From Amedibacterium intestinale (GTDB lineage Bacteria > Bacillota_I > Bacilli_A > Erysipelotrichales > Erysipelotrichaceae), in NCBI RefSeq assembly GCF_010537335.1, contig NZ_AP019711.1, positions 1,798,001 through 1,862,000 of the forward strand: a DNA stretch of 64,000 bases, written 5' to 3'. Every line of letters begins with the position of its first letter. The first letter of the stretch is position 1. Position numbers and translations under genes: made by a program. Below are positions 17,031 through 27,072 of this stretch, one piece after another. Below the pieces are notes generated by a model. The model did no database searches and was not told where the DNA came from. It saw nothing but the letters and a program-made list of their open reading frames with translations.

Positions 17031-20000
17031 TCCATCTTCATCCTTTTTACTTTTCCATCCCATTCATATGGAATAACCGTAACAAAGCGTGCATTGTCTG
17101 GTCTAAACAATTCATAAATCGCTAAATGATGTACGGTTGGATAATCTCCCCAAAGTACCTGAGAGTTCATAATATAATCGAAATTGAATTTTTCTATCAA
17201 TGCAAACATAATACTGATATTTTTATCATCTACACCTGCAAATGCTTCATCTAAAGCAATTAAAAGTGGTGCATCTTTTCTGGAACTTTCAAATTTTGCG
17301 GCAACTGCAGAGAATAATGGTACATACATTGCCATTGCTTTTTCTCCCCCACTAAATGAGAAGAACAGCTGGTTTGTTAATTCTTTTTTCGTATCCTTTG
17401 CTTTTTGGGCAAGAATTCTAAATTCAAACCACTGACGATAATCCATAACAACACGCATGAGCTGATGAAAGCTTTGCATATTATCTTCTTCATCCATAAC
17501 TCTACGTACAGATTCAATACGAGAACGGAAATGTGTAGACAACTTTTTCAAATCGCTTTCCTTCAACATACCGACATCCTTCTGCAGCAATTCTACCAAT
17601 TCCTTCGTATCCAATTCTTCTTCAGATTCTGCCTTTTTATTTCTCCATTGCAGACTTAAACGAAGTCCACTGCTGCTGTCTGTCATCGCATTCATATAGC
17701 GATTCATCGTTTCTACCCAATGCTTGCTGTCTTGAATACGAATTCTAATTTTTTTACTAATGATGTTTACCAGGATATCTTCAAATAAATGACGATCAGA
17801 ATCTTCTAATAAATGTTTTTGTGTTTCTATCGCCGTATCCAGCTGTTCTAACAACTGTTCAAAAGGCAGCTGTTTTCCATGAAATTTTGCTTTTAAATGA
17901 ATTCTGGAACTAATGCCGTCAACTTCTTCCCACAAATCATCCATCGTAAAAGATACCTGATAATCTTGAAGACTGCCTCGCTGTGCATAGAAAACTCCCT
18001 GCACATCTCCTTTTAACGTATCCGATTTTTTCTGAATTGGGTTCTGCTTTTCATAAAGCATCACCGTAGCAACCAAATCATCATACTCTTCTAATGGTAT
18101 ACGAATGCATCCATTGTCTACCTGCTCTTTTAATATATCCAAATACAATGCTGTTGTCTGTTCTTTTTCCTGCAGGTCCACTTCTAAATGACGTAATTCT
18201 TCATTGATTTTTATTTCTGCTTCTTCCAAGCTTCCTAACTTTCTTTCATTTTGCAGCTGTTCTTTTGGAAGACGAATCAGCAAATCACTGATTTCCTGTA
18301 AACGTTTCGTGATATCATCACCGCCAAGTTCTTTTAGCTGCTGCTGTTTTTGTACAAGAAGCTGTTGTTTTAAGATGGATTGTTCATCCAGTTGATCTTT
18401 CTCATATTTCACAGTGTCGATATCTTCTTCTAATTCATTTAGTTTTACAGAAAGGTACAATTTCATTTCCAAAGCTTTTCTTGAAGAAGGATACATCGTA
18501 CAAATGTCCTGCAAATACTGTTTATAATCTTCAAAAGAAGAACGATATTCCTCAAAGGCTTCTACCTGCAATTTTACCGGAAAAGAAGATGCCATTTTTT
18601 GAACATCCAAATAAAGTTTTTGAAGCATTGCCTGTTTCTCTTCTACTCGCTTCTTCGCTTCATTTAAAGAACGTTCTAACAAAGATAAACGTCCTTCTTC
18701 CTCTTTCCACATCAACAATGCTTTTTGTAAATCATCTTCTGTCAAAAAAGATGCACTTTCTTCTTTCAGGATTTCTTCTTTTCCCAAAATATCCGCAATC
18801 TTATCTTTCAGTCTCGTTTCTTCTTTTTGCTGTTCCTCTTTTAATGCTTTTAATTCTTCAATTTTATCTTTTCGATACTGTTCACGTGCTTTTTTTCCTA
18901 CAAATACAACCTGTTTATCTTTCGCAAGTGTTCCATATATCGCATGCATCTGGTATCCATCTTCATCAAAAGATAATCCATTGACAGAAATATGCAGCTC
19001 TTCAAAAAACGCAAATAAAGACTGGTAAAGTTCTTGTAAAGTATTTCCTTTTAAATACCATGAAGATAAGTATTCAACCTCTTTATCTGTAAATACATAA
19101 TCATCAAAAGAACCGATTTCTTTTTTTAGAATAGTTTCCTTCTGATCTTTATGTACAAGAAGTGCATTCAATAATCTACTACGCTGTAAATATTCTTCTA
19201 TCTGCCCTTTTAACTCTTCATTTACCTGCTCATCAAATTCTAATAAGGTATACAATGGACGATAGGAAATCCCCTGTTTATCTAAAAATGCTCTGTTTTG
19301 TTTACGTCCATCTTCTATAAACGGCATAGGATCTTCTTTATTTTCCCATTCTTCTATTTCCTGATGTAAACGCAACAGCTCTTTTTGAACAAGTCTTTGT
19401 TCATTTTCAAGTTGAATACGTGTTGTTGACAGCTGTTCCTTATCTATATGAAAAGCCTGCTGAATGATATTTTGTATTGGCAGGAATGTTTTTCTTTCTT
19501 CATATTCAGATAAGAACTTCTGCATGTCTTCTAATGCTGATTTTTCAATATGCAGCTGTTTTAAAGAAGCATACCAGCTATTCATACCTTCTCGGTATTC
19601 ATCCAGCATTTCATCATATAAACTCTCATATTTCGAAACAAGAGATCGTTGTTTTTGTACTTCATCTTCTCGCTGCTGGCAGCTGTCTATTAACTGTTCT
19701 AACACTTCTTTCTGTGATGTATACTCTTTTAACTTCAAAATTACCTGACGTAAGTTTTCTTCTTTTTCTTTCACAAAGCGCAAAGTATAGGTAAAATCAT
19801 AGTCTTTCGTTGTTTCTTCCTGGAATTCCAATCGAAATGCATCATGTTCTTCCAGCTGCAGTTCTTCCTGCAAATCATCCATTTCCTTTAGCTTTTCATC
19901 AATTTGCATACACAAAACTTCATATTCATCTTTTTGTTTCTTATAATCTTTTTTGGTTTCATGATATTGTGTTTCTTTTTTATCCAAAGCCTGCAGTTTT

Positions 20001-21049
20001 CTTTGAAGCTCTTCTTTCAACTGTGCATATTCTTTTTCCAAACCTTGCACTTCTTTTACCAGACGTAAACGATCACTGGCATTTAAATCTTCTTCCTCTT
20101 TCTTTAACAGTTCTATTTTTCGCTGATAATCTTTCTGTTTTTCCAGACATTCTTCTTTTATCTTTTTATTTTCTTCCTGTTCTCTATAGAAACTATCCTG
20201 TTTCTTTTTCTGCATCTCTTCTTCTTTATAGGCATTTTGATAAAGGTGCAGTTTTTCATACAGCAAGGCTTTTCCATATTGTTCATAAACCTGATAAATA
20301 GCATTTGCGGATTGTCGGCTTTGTTTTAACGCATCTAATTGATCTTTGATATTATCCATGTTGGAAATAGCTTCACTCATTGGGCGAAGATCTTCTTCAC
20401 TTAAAGGACGTAAAGAATTATTTAAGATTTCATTTAACATAGAAGGTTTTAACGAATTTGAAAGTTTTGGTGATCGAAGCTGCAGCAGCAAATCAATAGC
20501 TTCCTTATATTCTTCTATTCTTTCAAATCCAAACAATGCCTGATTGACCTTTTCACAATATACTTTTTGAGAAGTGTATAATTGTTCCTGAATTAAATTT
20601 TTTAAAGATTGTCTGCTGATTGCAAGATCATTTTGCATCAGCTGAATATCGACACCAATTCTTCGATTATCTTCAATAACAAAATACCAGGTATCCAAAG
20701 GTTTTCCTTTTCTTGCGTGTAATCCCATACCAATGGTTTTATACGTATCACTTTCTTCTCGCTTAAACTCCAGGTAAAGATAACCAATACGATCATCTCT
20801 TCCCCCTTCTTCTTCCAAAAGATAATTTTCTATTTTTCTTGATCTGGTTCCAAAAGGGTCAAGACGCTCACTGCTTTTATTTCCATCCAGCAACAAAGGA
20901 ATAAAGCTTTGCATAGTTACGGATTTTCCACTCCCATTGCTTCCTCTAAGAAGCATATGTCCATGATCAAAGTGAAATTCTTCATTTGTATAATACCAGA
21001 AATCAACCATTCCCATACGATTGGGATGCCATTTACTTACAAATTCCAT
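17027..21049 (-). CDS. jetC: Wadjet type II SMC-like ATPase JetC (TIGR02680-like)
   Basis: DNA-translocating SMC/MukB-type motor of the Wadjet complex. It is 1340 residues long. The Walker A is GSNGSGKSVTMQSF near residue 36. Long coiled coils rich in Glu, Lys and Gln follow, with a hinge-like break around residues 560-700. The ABC signature FSFSGGEKAMAMYVPL and Walker B LIALDEAFAGVDDKN are near the C-terminus. The N-terminal KWHPNRMGMVDFWYYTNEEFHF is characteristic of the TIGR02680 family. Its ATG overlaps the jetB stop (TAATG). All ATPase motifs look intact. Confidence 0.92.
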   Translation of the reverse strand: MEFVSKWHPNRMGMVDFWYYTNEEFHFDHGHMLLRGSNGSGKSVTMQSFIPLLLDGNKSSERLDPFGTRSRKIENYLLEEEGGRDDRIGYLYLEFKREESDTYKTIGMGLHARKGKPLDTWYFVIEDNRRIGVDIQLMQNDLAISRQSLKNLIQEQLYTSQKVYCEKVNQALFGFERIEEYKEAIDLLLQLRSPKLSNSLKPSMLNEILNNSLRPLSEEDLRPMSEAISNMDNIKDQLDALKQSRQSANAIYQVYEQYGKALLYEKLHLYQNAYKEEEMQKKKQDSFYREQEENKKIKEECLEKQKDYQRKIELLKKEEEDLNASDRLRLVKEVQGLEKEYAQLKEELQRKLQALDKKETQYHETKKDYKKQKDEYEVLCMQIDEKLKEMDDLQEELQLEEHDAFRLEFQEETTKDYDFTYTLRFVKEKEENLRQVILKLKEYTSQKEVLEQLIDSCQQREDEVQKQRSLVSKYESLYDEMLDEYREGMNSWYASLKQLHIEKSALEDMQKFLSEYEERKTFLPIQNIIQQAFHIDKEQLSTTRIQLENEQRLVQKELLRLHQEIEEWENKEDPMPFIEDGRKQNRAFLDKQGISYRPLYTLLEFDEQVNEELKGQIEEYLQRSRLLNALLVHKDQKETILKKEIGSFDDYVFTDKEVEYLSSWYLKGNTLQELYQSLFAFFEELHISVNGLSFDEDGYQMHAIYGTLAKDKQVVFVGKKAREQYRKDKIEELKALKEEQQKEETRLKDKIADILGKEEILKEESASFLTEDDLQKALLMWKEEEGRLSLLERSLNEAKKRVEEKQAMLQKLYLDVQKMASSFPVKLQVEAFEEYRSSFEDYKQYLQDICTMYPSSRKALEMKLYLSVKLNELEEDIDTVKYEKDQLDEQSILKQQLLVQKQQQLKELGGDDITKRLQEISDLLIRLPKEQLQNERKLGSLEEAEIKINEELRHLEVDLQEKEQTTALYLDILKEQVDNGCIRIPLEEYDDLVATVMLYEKQNPIQKKSDTLKGDVQGVFYAQRGSLQDYQVSFTMDDLWEEVDGISSRIHLKAKFHGKQLPFEQLLEQLDTAIETQKHLLEDSDRHLFEDILVNIISKKIRIRIQDSKHWVETMNRYMNAMTDSSSGLRLSLQWRNKKAESEEELDTKELVELLQKDVGMLKESDLKKLSTHFRSRIESVRRVMDEEDNMQSFHQLMRVVMDYRQWFEFRILAQKAKDTKKELTNQLFFSFSGGEKAMAMYVPLFSAVAAKFESSRKDAPLLIALDEAFAGVDDKNISIMFALIEKFNFDYIMNSQVLWGDYPTVHHLAIYELFRPDNARFVTVIPYEWDGKVKRMKME

Positions 21050-22179
21050 TATTCCTTTACCTCCACAAATTCTCCCTGTATTTTCCCGATGATTGGATAA
21101 AAATAACAGTTCTCTTCATCTTCCTCCATGAATCCATACAATAAAAACATGGTATATAAGTTTTCTACAAGCTTCTGTGCAGACAGAGCTTCTTCCTGAT
21201 ATTTTTTCGGAAGAAGTGCTCTATTTCTTTTCACAACCGTATGCATCAATGTCAGCGTTTTTTCTTTTTCCATTATCAGCACTTCATTCGCACTTAAACG
21301 AAGGGTATACTTTGAAAGTTTTTTGTGAATTTCGCTGTGAAAAACAAGCATCAAATCATGCAGTGCTCCATTTTGCGGAAATATTTTCCCCATGGAACAA
21401 TCTTCCTCCAGCATTAAATAGGCACTGGAAGAATGTACATGCAAATCACAGGAAAACATAGATCGAAAATCCTGCTCAATCTTTCCACGATAATTACGAA
21501 TATATGTATAATCTTCATCCTTTTCTTTATCTAGGGATGGATACACCCCACACGACAACAATAAACGACGATAGCTTCTCTGTCTTCTTACGATACCTCG
21601 ATCCTCTTCCATATCCACCCATTCACTTTGCATGAAATCTTCCGGATTTTGAAACGTAAGAATATCTCTTGCGAAAGTACGCATAAAATATCTTGAATTT
21701 CCTGTATTTTCATAAAGAACTTCACTTTCTTCATTTTTCAAAAAAGCATCCTGATCTCCATCCGATTGAAGTATTAAATTGTATTTCAATGCATATTGAA
21801 GTACATGAATCAGCTGTCTTCTGCATTGGTAAGAATTCCAGGAAACTTGTCCCTGAGGAAATCGCAGCTGTATATATTCACTTAGCATACTTAATACAAA
21901 CTGTTCTTCTATTTCTTTATCTTCCAGATACATTAACAGGTAACAAAACATCTGGTATTCCTGAATCGTTTCAAACTCCTGAATCCCCATCCATGCTTCT
22001 GCTTTACCCGGTATTTTTTCCAGCTTTGCCAGTAAAGGATTGATAATAAGAACATAGCCAAAGCGATCCTGCAGTTTTTTACGAAGTTCTTTTTGATTAT
22101 CTTTGATTTCATAATATAATTGAGGATTTTGTTTTTTTAAGATCCATCTTTGTTGTAAAAGCTGTTCGATACAATTCAT
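21049..22179 (-). CDS. jetB: Wadjet type II subunit JetB (TIGR02678-like)
   Basis: Kite-like subunit (376 residues) that links the JetC heads to JetA. I see no enzymatic motif, as expected for winged-helix non-SMC subunits. Identification rests on its place between jetA and jetC, its size, and family-like segments (EETVLSMLSEYIQLRF-type helix, RSYRRLLLSCGVYPS, RNYRGKIEQDFRSMFSCDLHV). The start overlaps jetA's stop (ATGA) and its stop overlaps jetC's start. Confidence 0.82.
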   Translation of the reverse strand: MNCIEQLLQQRWILKKQNPQLYYEIKDNQKELRKKLQDRFGYVLIINPLLAKLEKIPGKAEAWMGIQEFETIQEYQMFCYLLMYLEDKEIEEQFVLSMLSEYIQLRFPQGQVSWNSYQCRRQLIHVLQYALKYNLILQSDGDQDAFLKNEESEVLYENTGNSRYFMRTFARDILTFQNPEDFMQSEWVDMEEDRGIVRRQRSYRRLLLSCGVYPSLDKEKDEDYTYIRNYRGKIEQDFRSMFSCDLHVHSSSAYLMLEEDCSMGKIFPQNGALHDLMLVFHSEIHKKLSKYTLRLSANEVLIMEKEKTLTLMHTVVKRNRALLPKKYQEEALSAQKLVENLYTMFLLYGFMEEDEENCYFYPIIGKIQGEFVEVKE

Positions 22180-23657
22180 TCTCCATCCTCCTCAAATACG
22201 ATTTCAAAACAAGGCATCACTAAATTCCCATCTTCAAAAGATACGCTACACTCCCCATCTTTTTCATATACAACATGATATTCTTTTCCCTGATCCGTTT
22301 TCGCTTTACGCGTTTTAACTGCCATTGCCCTGGAAATCCATCCCAATAATATCTTTCGTATATCCTGATCAACGAGCGGTAAAGTTGAAAATGTAATCTT
22401 TCCATTATGTATCAAAGCATCAATTTTCTTTTGTCGCTCTTCCGCTTTGCGAATAACTTCCTGTTTTTGAATTTCCTTTTCAAGTGAATAATCATCCGCT
22501 GGCTTCCGCACAGTTTTCTTTCGAATGACTCTGCTTCTTGGTTCTAGTAATAAAGAAACTGATTTTTCTTCATAAACACCGCTATGAATACTGTCTGTTT
22601 CTCTTGGTTCTATATGTTTTAGATGAAGTGTTGTTTCACATCCAAAAATCATGGCACTTAATTTATGAGCTTCCAGTATATTGGTGCACTTGGAAAAAAT
22701 ATTGGCAACATGCTGGTATTCTTCCCTGCGATTTGTTCCCTGATTTTGAAACTCTCCAATCTGAAGTGCATAGCGAGTCATACGACGTATGATTTCATTT
22801 GTGATATGGTACAAGCGATCCACTTCATTTTCCCCATTTTCCGCAGCAAACCAATCGTATAAACTTTCCCATCTTCCATAGCAGTTTTCCAAAACATCTT
22901 CTTTCTTTAACTGTTTCCCAAGACGAGGAATTTTCATTTCATAAGAAACAACTTTATCAAAAATAGAAGCAATTTCTTCTTTGTTTAGATCTTTCAATAA
23001 ACTTTCAATAACCAATCCATGATTTTGCAGGTTCTTCACAAATGTTCTTAAATAATTAATCAGTTTATCTTTAAAAAGAAGAAATTCTTTTGACTTCATC
23101 AACTCTTCCGCTTTTGCGCTGTTTAAGGTACGAATATAATCCTGATAGTTCTGATTTAAACGAATAAAATCATCATTTAAGCTATGCCACCAGCCATATA
23201 CTTCCTCTTCGCTTTTATTCACGATTTGTTTTGCTTCGCTTATTTGATTTCGAATACGCTCCAGTAAGGTTGGCTGCAAGGAAGCCCCTTCTACTTCTAA
23301 GTTTTCCAGCTCTATTGTTAAACGTTCAATTGCGACACTGTATTCACTTAACTGATAGCGATATCGTTTATTTTTAAACTCCTGTACAGTTTGTACTTTG
23401 GTCGTATCTTGATGAGCAGTAAGATTTCCCCATTCACTTAGTGATTGTAAATCATTTTGACACTGTTCCATGGTATACTCTTGAAACATAGAAAATTCCT
23501 TCATCATTTGAAAAACATCTTCTTTATAAAGCCAGTAATGAATCTTTTCATGTTCTTCATAAAAAAATCGCATAATTACACGATATCGTTCCACATTATC
23601 CGCACGTAAATAATTTACTTCTCGAATTGGCTTTATAAGCTTATCATTCATTTTCAA
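22176..23657 (-). CDS. jetA: Wadjet type II subunit JetA (TIGR02677-like)
   Basis: Kleisin-like subunit of the Wadjet complex, 493 residues. It begins with REVNYLRADNVERYRVIMRFFYEEHEKIHYWLYKEDV, a winged-helix start typical of the TIGR02677 family. Long helices follow, with a C-terminal beta-rich end (GKEYHVVYEKDGECSVSFEDG). The likely start is TTG 23657, seven bases behind GGAGGG. ATG 23651 is in frame, but its 13-base spacing is poor. First gene of the four-gene operon; no neighbour shares its promoter. Confidence 0.82.
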   Translation of the reverse strand: MKMNDKLIKPIREVNYLRADNVERYRVIMRFFYEEHEKIHYWLYKEDVFQMMKEFSMFQEYTMEQCQNDLQSLSEWGNLTAHQDTTKVQTVQEFKNKRYRYQLSEYSVAIERLTIELENLEVEGASLQPTLLERIRNQISEAKQIVNKSEEEVYGWWHSLNDDFIRLNQNYQDYIRTLNSAKAEELMKSKEFLLFKDKLINYLRTFVKNLQNHGLVIESLLKDLNKEEIASIFDKVVSYEMKIPRLGKQLKKEDVLENCYGRWESLYDWFAAENGENEVDRLYHITNEIIRRMTRYALQIGEFQNQGTNRREEYQHVANIFSKCTNILEAHKLSAMIFGCETTLHLKHIEPRETDSIHSGVYEEKSVSLLLEPRSRVIRKKTVRKPADDYSLEKEIQKQEVIRKAEERQKKIDALIHNGKITFSTLPLVDQDIRKILLGWISRAMAVKTRKAKTDQGKEYHVVYEKDGECSVSFEDGNLVMPCFEIVFEEDGE

Positions 23658-23810
23658 GATGATCCCTCCAGCATTCTCTTATTATTTACAGTATACAGCA
23701 AATCGCATATAAACAAAACATTAACCTGCATTTCTTCTATATATAAATAATAAAAAGAATTGCCACTGTGATTACATAATGATTGGTGTAAAAGCTCTGT
23801 TACGTATATA

Positions 23811-23850
23811 ATTAAAAAACTGTTGATATTCTGATTTTCTTCGCATATAG
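23811..23850 (+). repeat. Left copy of about 40-bp direct repeat flanking abiE
   Basis: The sequence AATTAAAAAA(C)TGTTGATATT and the following CTGATTTTCTTCGCATATA recur at 25512-25550 with one indel and one mismatch. The two copies bracket the abiEi-abiEii pair. They may mark the cassette boundary. Confidence 0.85.
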
Positions 23851-23858
23851 CAAAAGAT

Positions 23859-23901
23859 ACATAACGTACAAAAATATGATATAATATATGTACGTTATGT
23901 A
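23859..23901 (+). promoter_or_regulatory. abiE promoter with 13-bp perfect inverted repeat
   Basis: TACATAACGTACA and its exact reverse complement TGTACGTTATGTA are separated by 17 AT-rich bases containing a TATAAT-like -10. AbiEi antitoxins are known to repress their own promoter by binding inverted repeats, so this is the predicted operator. Confidence 0.75.
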
Positions 23902-23916
23902 TACGAGGTGGTTCAT

Positions 23917-24510
23917 GTGTATTCGAAAAAAGAATTTGAATTATATGTAAAAAGTGAAAATGGAATCCTTTTGTACTCTGATATGATTTCTCTTGGGCTT
24001 GGAAGATATCACATCAAAGAATTAGAAAAAGATGGAACCATTGAAAAGGTGGAAAGAGGCATTTACTGCCACAAGGACTATACATCGGATACGATGAAGA
24101 TTTATCAAAAGATGAATAATAAAATGATCTACAGCAATGAAACAGCTTTATATCTGCATGATCTTGTAGATCGCTATCCTATGGTTTATACTGCGACAAC
24201 CATTTCTGGATATCACCTTAGAGAAAAAGAAAACCTGAAACTATATTATGTAAAAGAAGAATTATGGGATATTGGAAAAATGGAAATCAAAGATCCATGG
24301 GGAAATATACTAAATGTGTACGACATGGAAAGAACCATATGCGATATTGTCAAAAATCAAAAAAAGATAGAGCTGCAGGTTTACCTTCAGGCTATAAAAA
24401 ACTATTTCCAAAGGAAAGATAAGAACCTAAGAAAACTGGCAAGATATGCAAAGAAGATGGGGATTCAGGATAAGATAAGAGACATCGTGTACATGCACAT
24501 GGAACCATAA
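23917..24510 (+). CDS. abiEi: AbiEi-family antitoxin / autorepressor
   Basis: Antitoxin of a type IV toxin-antitoxin pair and transcriptional autorepressor. The N-terminal winged helix (LYSDMISLGLGRYHIKELEKDGTIEKVERGIY) is the diagnostic AbiEi_4 pattern. The C-terminal part contains VYDMERTICDIVKNQKKIE, typical of the family. GTG 23917 (MYSKKEF) lies 5-6 bases behind GAGGTGG and is preferred over GTG 23908, which overlaps that site. It is 197 residues long, 12 bp upstream of the toxin, and downstream of a perfect palindromic operator. Confidence 0.9.
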   Translation: MYSKKEFELYVKSENGILLYSDMISLGLGRYHIKELEKDGTIEKVERGIYCHKDYTSDTMKIYQKMNNKMIYSNETALYLHDLVDRYPMVYTATTISGYHLREKENLKLYYVKEELWDIGKMEIKDPWGNILNVYDMERTICDIVKNQKKIELQVYLQAIKNYFQRKDKNLRKLARYAKKMGIQDKIRDIVYMHMEP

Positions 24511-24522
24511 AGAGGTGAACAT

Positions 24523-25401
24523 ATGATATATAGAAATACAGATAATTGGAAGAGTGAGATAAAGAAATCAGCCAAACTTAAAGGTGTAGATGTACCTTCC
24601 ATGCAGCAAAGATTCATACTGGAAGAATTTGCTAAAAAAATAGGCAGTTCGCCATATGGAGATAGACTGATTTTAAAAGGAGGATTTATCGTTTCTACTC
24701 TCTTAGGCATGGATACAAGAACTACAAGAGATCTGGATGTGACTTGCAGGACAACAATCTATGATATCTCAGAAATGGAAAATATAGTGAAAAAAGTATT
24801 AAAGACTCCTTCAGATAGTTTTTTCGAATATGAACTTGCTGATATAAAACAGGCTCAAAAGGATGACGAAAATGCTGGATTTATCGTTTCTATCAACGCA
24901 AGAAAAGATAACATATCATTGAATTTAAAAATTGATGTTTCGAATAATACATTGATCTATCCAGATGCGATAAGAACAACATTACCAAGTATGTTCAATG
25001 AAGAGGATATCAAGCTGTTGAGTTATCCGCTAGAAAATATCATAGCTGAAAAATATGAAACGACACTAGATAGAGGAGAATTCAATTCAAGAATGCGCGA
25101 TTTGTATGATATCTATTTTCTTATGAAAGATAGTTCTCAGCTAGTAGATAAAAACTTGCTCGCAGATACGATTATAAAAGTATCCGAGGAAAGAGGAACC
25201 ATAGACAACTTGTATGAATTTGAAGAAATATTAGAAGAATTACAGAATTCTACTGCTTTTCAATCTTCATTTAAAAAACATGGCGAAAAGTTTGGATTTG
25301 AAGATATAACGCTGAAAGATGTGTTTAAAATATTTAGAGAAATTCATGATATGGTAGAAGATAAACTGAATATTGATGAATCTACATCGATAAAGATATA
25401 A
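24523..25401 (+). CDS. abiEii: AbiEii-family nucleotidyltransferase toxin
   Basis: Toxin of the AbiE phage-abortive system. It is a DNA-polymerase-beta-like nucleotidyltransferase; characterised relatives modify tRNA 3' ends. The motif KGGFIVSTLLGMDTRTTRDLDVTCR (GG...DxDV, about residues 48-73) supplies the metal-binding aspartates. EDIKLLSYPLENIIAEKYETTLDR and RMRDLYDIYFL are family blocks. The 292 residues are near the usual length. It follows AAGAGGTG and ATG 24523. After its stop the same frame continues for 16 codons to a second stop, perhaps a remnant of whatever stood here before. Confidence 0.92.
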   Translation: MIYRNTDNWKSEIKKSAKLKGVDVPSMQQRFILEEFAKKIGSSPYGDRLILKGGFIVSTLLGMDTRTTRDLDVTCRTTIYDISEMENIVKKVLKTPSDSFFEYELADIKQAQKDDENAGFIVSINARKDNISLNLKIDVSNNTLIYPDAIRTTLPSMFNEEDIKLLSYPLENIIAEKYETTLDRGEFNSRMRDLYDIYFLMKDSSQLVDKNLLADTIIKVSEERGTIDNLYEFEEILEELQNSTAFQSSFKKHGEKFGFEDITLKDVFKIFREIHDMVEDKLNIDESTSIKI

Positions 25402-25511
25402 AAATATAACGATGACTGGTACGACGAAGAAAAACACGAAATTCTATAATACAAAAATTTTTGCATTTTAATAGGTATATTGAACTTTTCTTTAAAAAAT
25501 CCCGAAACTCA

Positions 25512-25550
25512 AATTAAAAAATGTTGATATTCTGATTTTCTTCACATATA
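25512..25550 (+). repeat. Right copy of about 40-bp direct repeat flanking abiE
   Basis: Matches 23811-23850 except for one missing C and one G-to-A change. The intervening 1.66 kb contains only the abiE operon and its promoter. Confidence 0.85.
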
Positions 25551-25581
25551 ATATGAACGTAAATGGCACTAAGTGCGGAAG

Positions 25582-25613
25582 AAGCTCCACGATATTATTC
25601 GCGGAGCTTTTCT
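25582..25613 (+). terminator. Intrinsic terminator-like hairpin
   Basis: AAGCTCC...GGAGCTT followed by TTCT. It lies beyond the right direct repeat, so it probably belonged to the sequence present before abiE arrived. Confidence 0.6.
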
Positions 25614-25950
25614 ATACTTAATTCCTTGACTAGATTTACATATTTTTTCTTACAAACCATAAACTAAACAGATAAAAAGAGTCAAAATATTACCTAAACT
25701 CATTCTATCAAAAAAGCAGTAAACATCAGCATATTTCATGATATCATTTTTCAAATCATTGATATAATCATTCATATGTTTAACTCTGTTTTGATAAACT
25801 TTTGAAAAATTAGTCACTCTTAGCAGATGAAGATAACAAAGTTTCTAATTGAACACCTATTAATAGTAGCTTTATTTGTAATTAATGGATAATTTCATTA
25901 TTATATTAAAGAATTTACTGGACCATTTAATGGACCATCTTATGAAATCA

Positions 25951-26537
25951 TTATTTTTCAGAAAGAATATGATATCCATCTTTCTTAGGAGAACCAACAA
26001 AGTGAATGAGCTGTTTCTTTGTTAATTCGCGAATAATACTTTTAGCGCTTCCATCACTTATATCTGTAATCGTACAGATTTGCGGCTTATTGATGCCAGG
26101 TTTACCCAAGATTGTGTTATATACAATATTTTGCATTTTTGGTAATTGCAGCGTTGAGTTAACAAGACTTTCCTTATTTGTATAAGCCACATCCATTAAT
26201 GTAATTGTAAACCAACTTTGTTCCGATGTGATTTTAGGTTGAAATTCTTTTTCATATGGTTTGTATTCTTCAAGAATCTTTTCAAAGCCACTGCCATAAC
26301 GTTGCATTAATCCACAAATTGTAAGTGTATTAGCAATTGCCTCATTTCTTTTTTTGAAAGGAATCTTACTAATATCTGCATAATCTTGTGCTCGTCCTTC
26401 TAGAAGAAAACTTCCTGGAGATACTATTTCAATTCTATCTTGATAAATATCTACATCTATTTGTGTACCTTTAATATTGTAGTCACGATGCCCGATAGCG
26501 TTACAAATCGCTTCAGTAATAGCAATGGCTGGATAGG
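25951..26537 (-). pseudogene. Truncated AlbA/RecG-like ATP-binding regulator, C-terminal half
   Basis: In frame from about 26537 the minus strand reads YPAIAITEAICNAIGHRDYN, QIDVDIYQDRIEIVSPGSFL, then LTICGLMQRYGSGFEKILEE and a C-terminal winged helix. This is the GHKL-like ATP-binding C-domain of Alb_4/DUF4062-neighbour proteins that carry an N-terminal AlbA_2 DNA-binding domain. The whole N-terminal half is missing and there is no start codon, so it is a remnant, although the remaining frame is intact. Confidence 0.75.
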
Positions 26538-26797
26538 ACCATCACTGTCTTATTTATTTTGTATGCAAAATTGTGTTACGAGCATCTTACTTAAAGAAAA
26601 TCCCTCAAAGATAGAGTTTCACCATTTTACTTAAGTTGATATATCTAACAACAATGCAATATAATAAAAAATGGAAGGCGCACAAGTCCTTCCACAACAT
26701 GTATAAATATATACTCATTTTATAAATATGTAAAGAACTATTTTACATCTTTTGCTTATTGATAAATCATAATTTTTTTACTTATGTTAATCAAAGA

Positions 26798-26998
26798 AAC
26801 TTGATGTTTACAATTACTTTTTTTCTTGTATAATAGAGGTGTCAATAATTGTAATAAGAGTTGACTGCTAGGCATAACAAGTGGTTACTCTGAATATTGA
26901 TTTTTAGTTAATGAAAACAAGAACAGTAACCAATATCCTTTGTCGCGAGGTGGTTACTGTTTTTGTTTGTTTCTTTTATAACAATCATAAAGTTCCAA
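26798..26998 (+). repeat. Copy 1 of a 200-bp type I toxin-antitoxin repeat (toxin decayed)
   Basis: It aligns over 201 bases with 29805-30005 without net indels. The RNA promoter and terminator are preserved, but the toxin frame on the minus strand keeps only its last part (LELYDCYKRNKQKQ) and is preceded by a TAG. The region 26538-26797 to its left holds nothing I can name. Confidence 0.85.
26840..26975 (+). ncRNA. Predicted antisense RNA, orphan copy
   Basis: The promoter is TTTACA-16 bp-TATAAT (26807-26834). The RNA would end at the hairpin AACAGTAACCA...TGGTTACTGTT followed by TTTGTTTG. It is nearly identical to the RNA of the intact copy, so it could still act in trans on the toxin mRNA encoded at 29961-30047. 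Confidence 0.6.
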
Positions 26999-27072
26999 CC
27001 TAAGCTTTACACTCTAAATTCGCAATGTACTGATTCTGATTATCTATATAATTACAAATAAAATACATATTC

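Larger units (their letters stand above)
25402..25950. other. AT-rich gap with the right abiE direct repeat and a terminator
   Basis: Besides the direct repeat at 25512-25550 and the hairpin at 25582-25613, I see no gene, promoter or repeat in these 549 bases. Confidence 0.5.

Noticed and set aside
18481-20301. Several long plus-strand frames opposite jetC
   Set aside because: Antisense of Glu/Lys/Gln-rich coiled coil, which naturally gives open Leu/Phe/Ser-rich frames.
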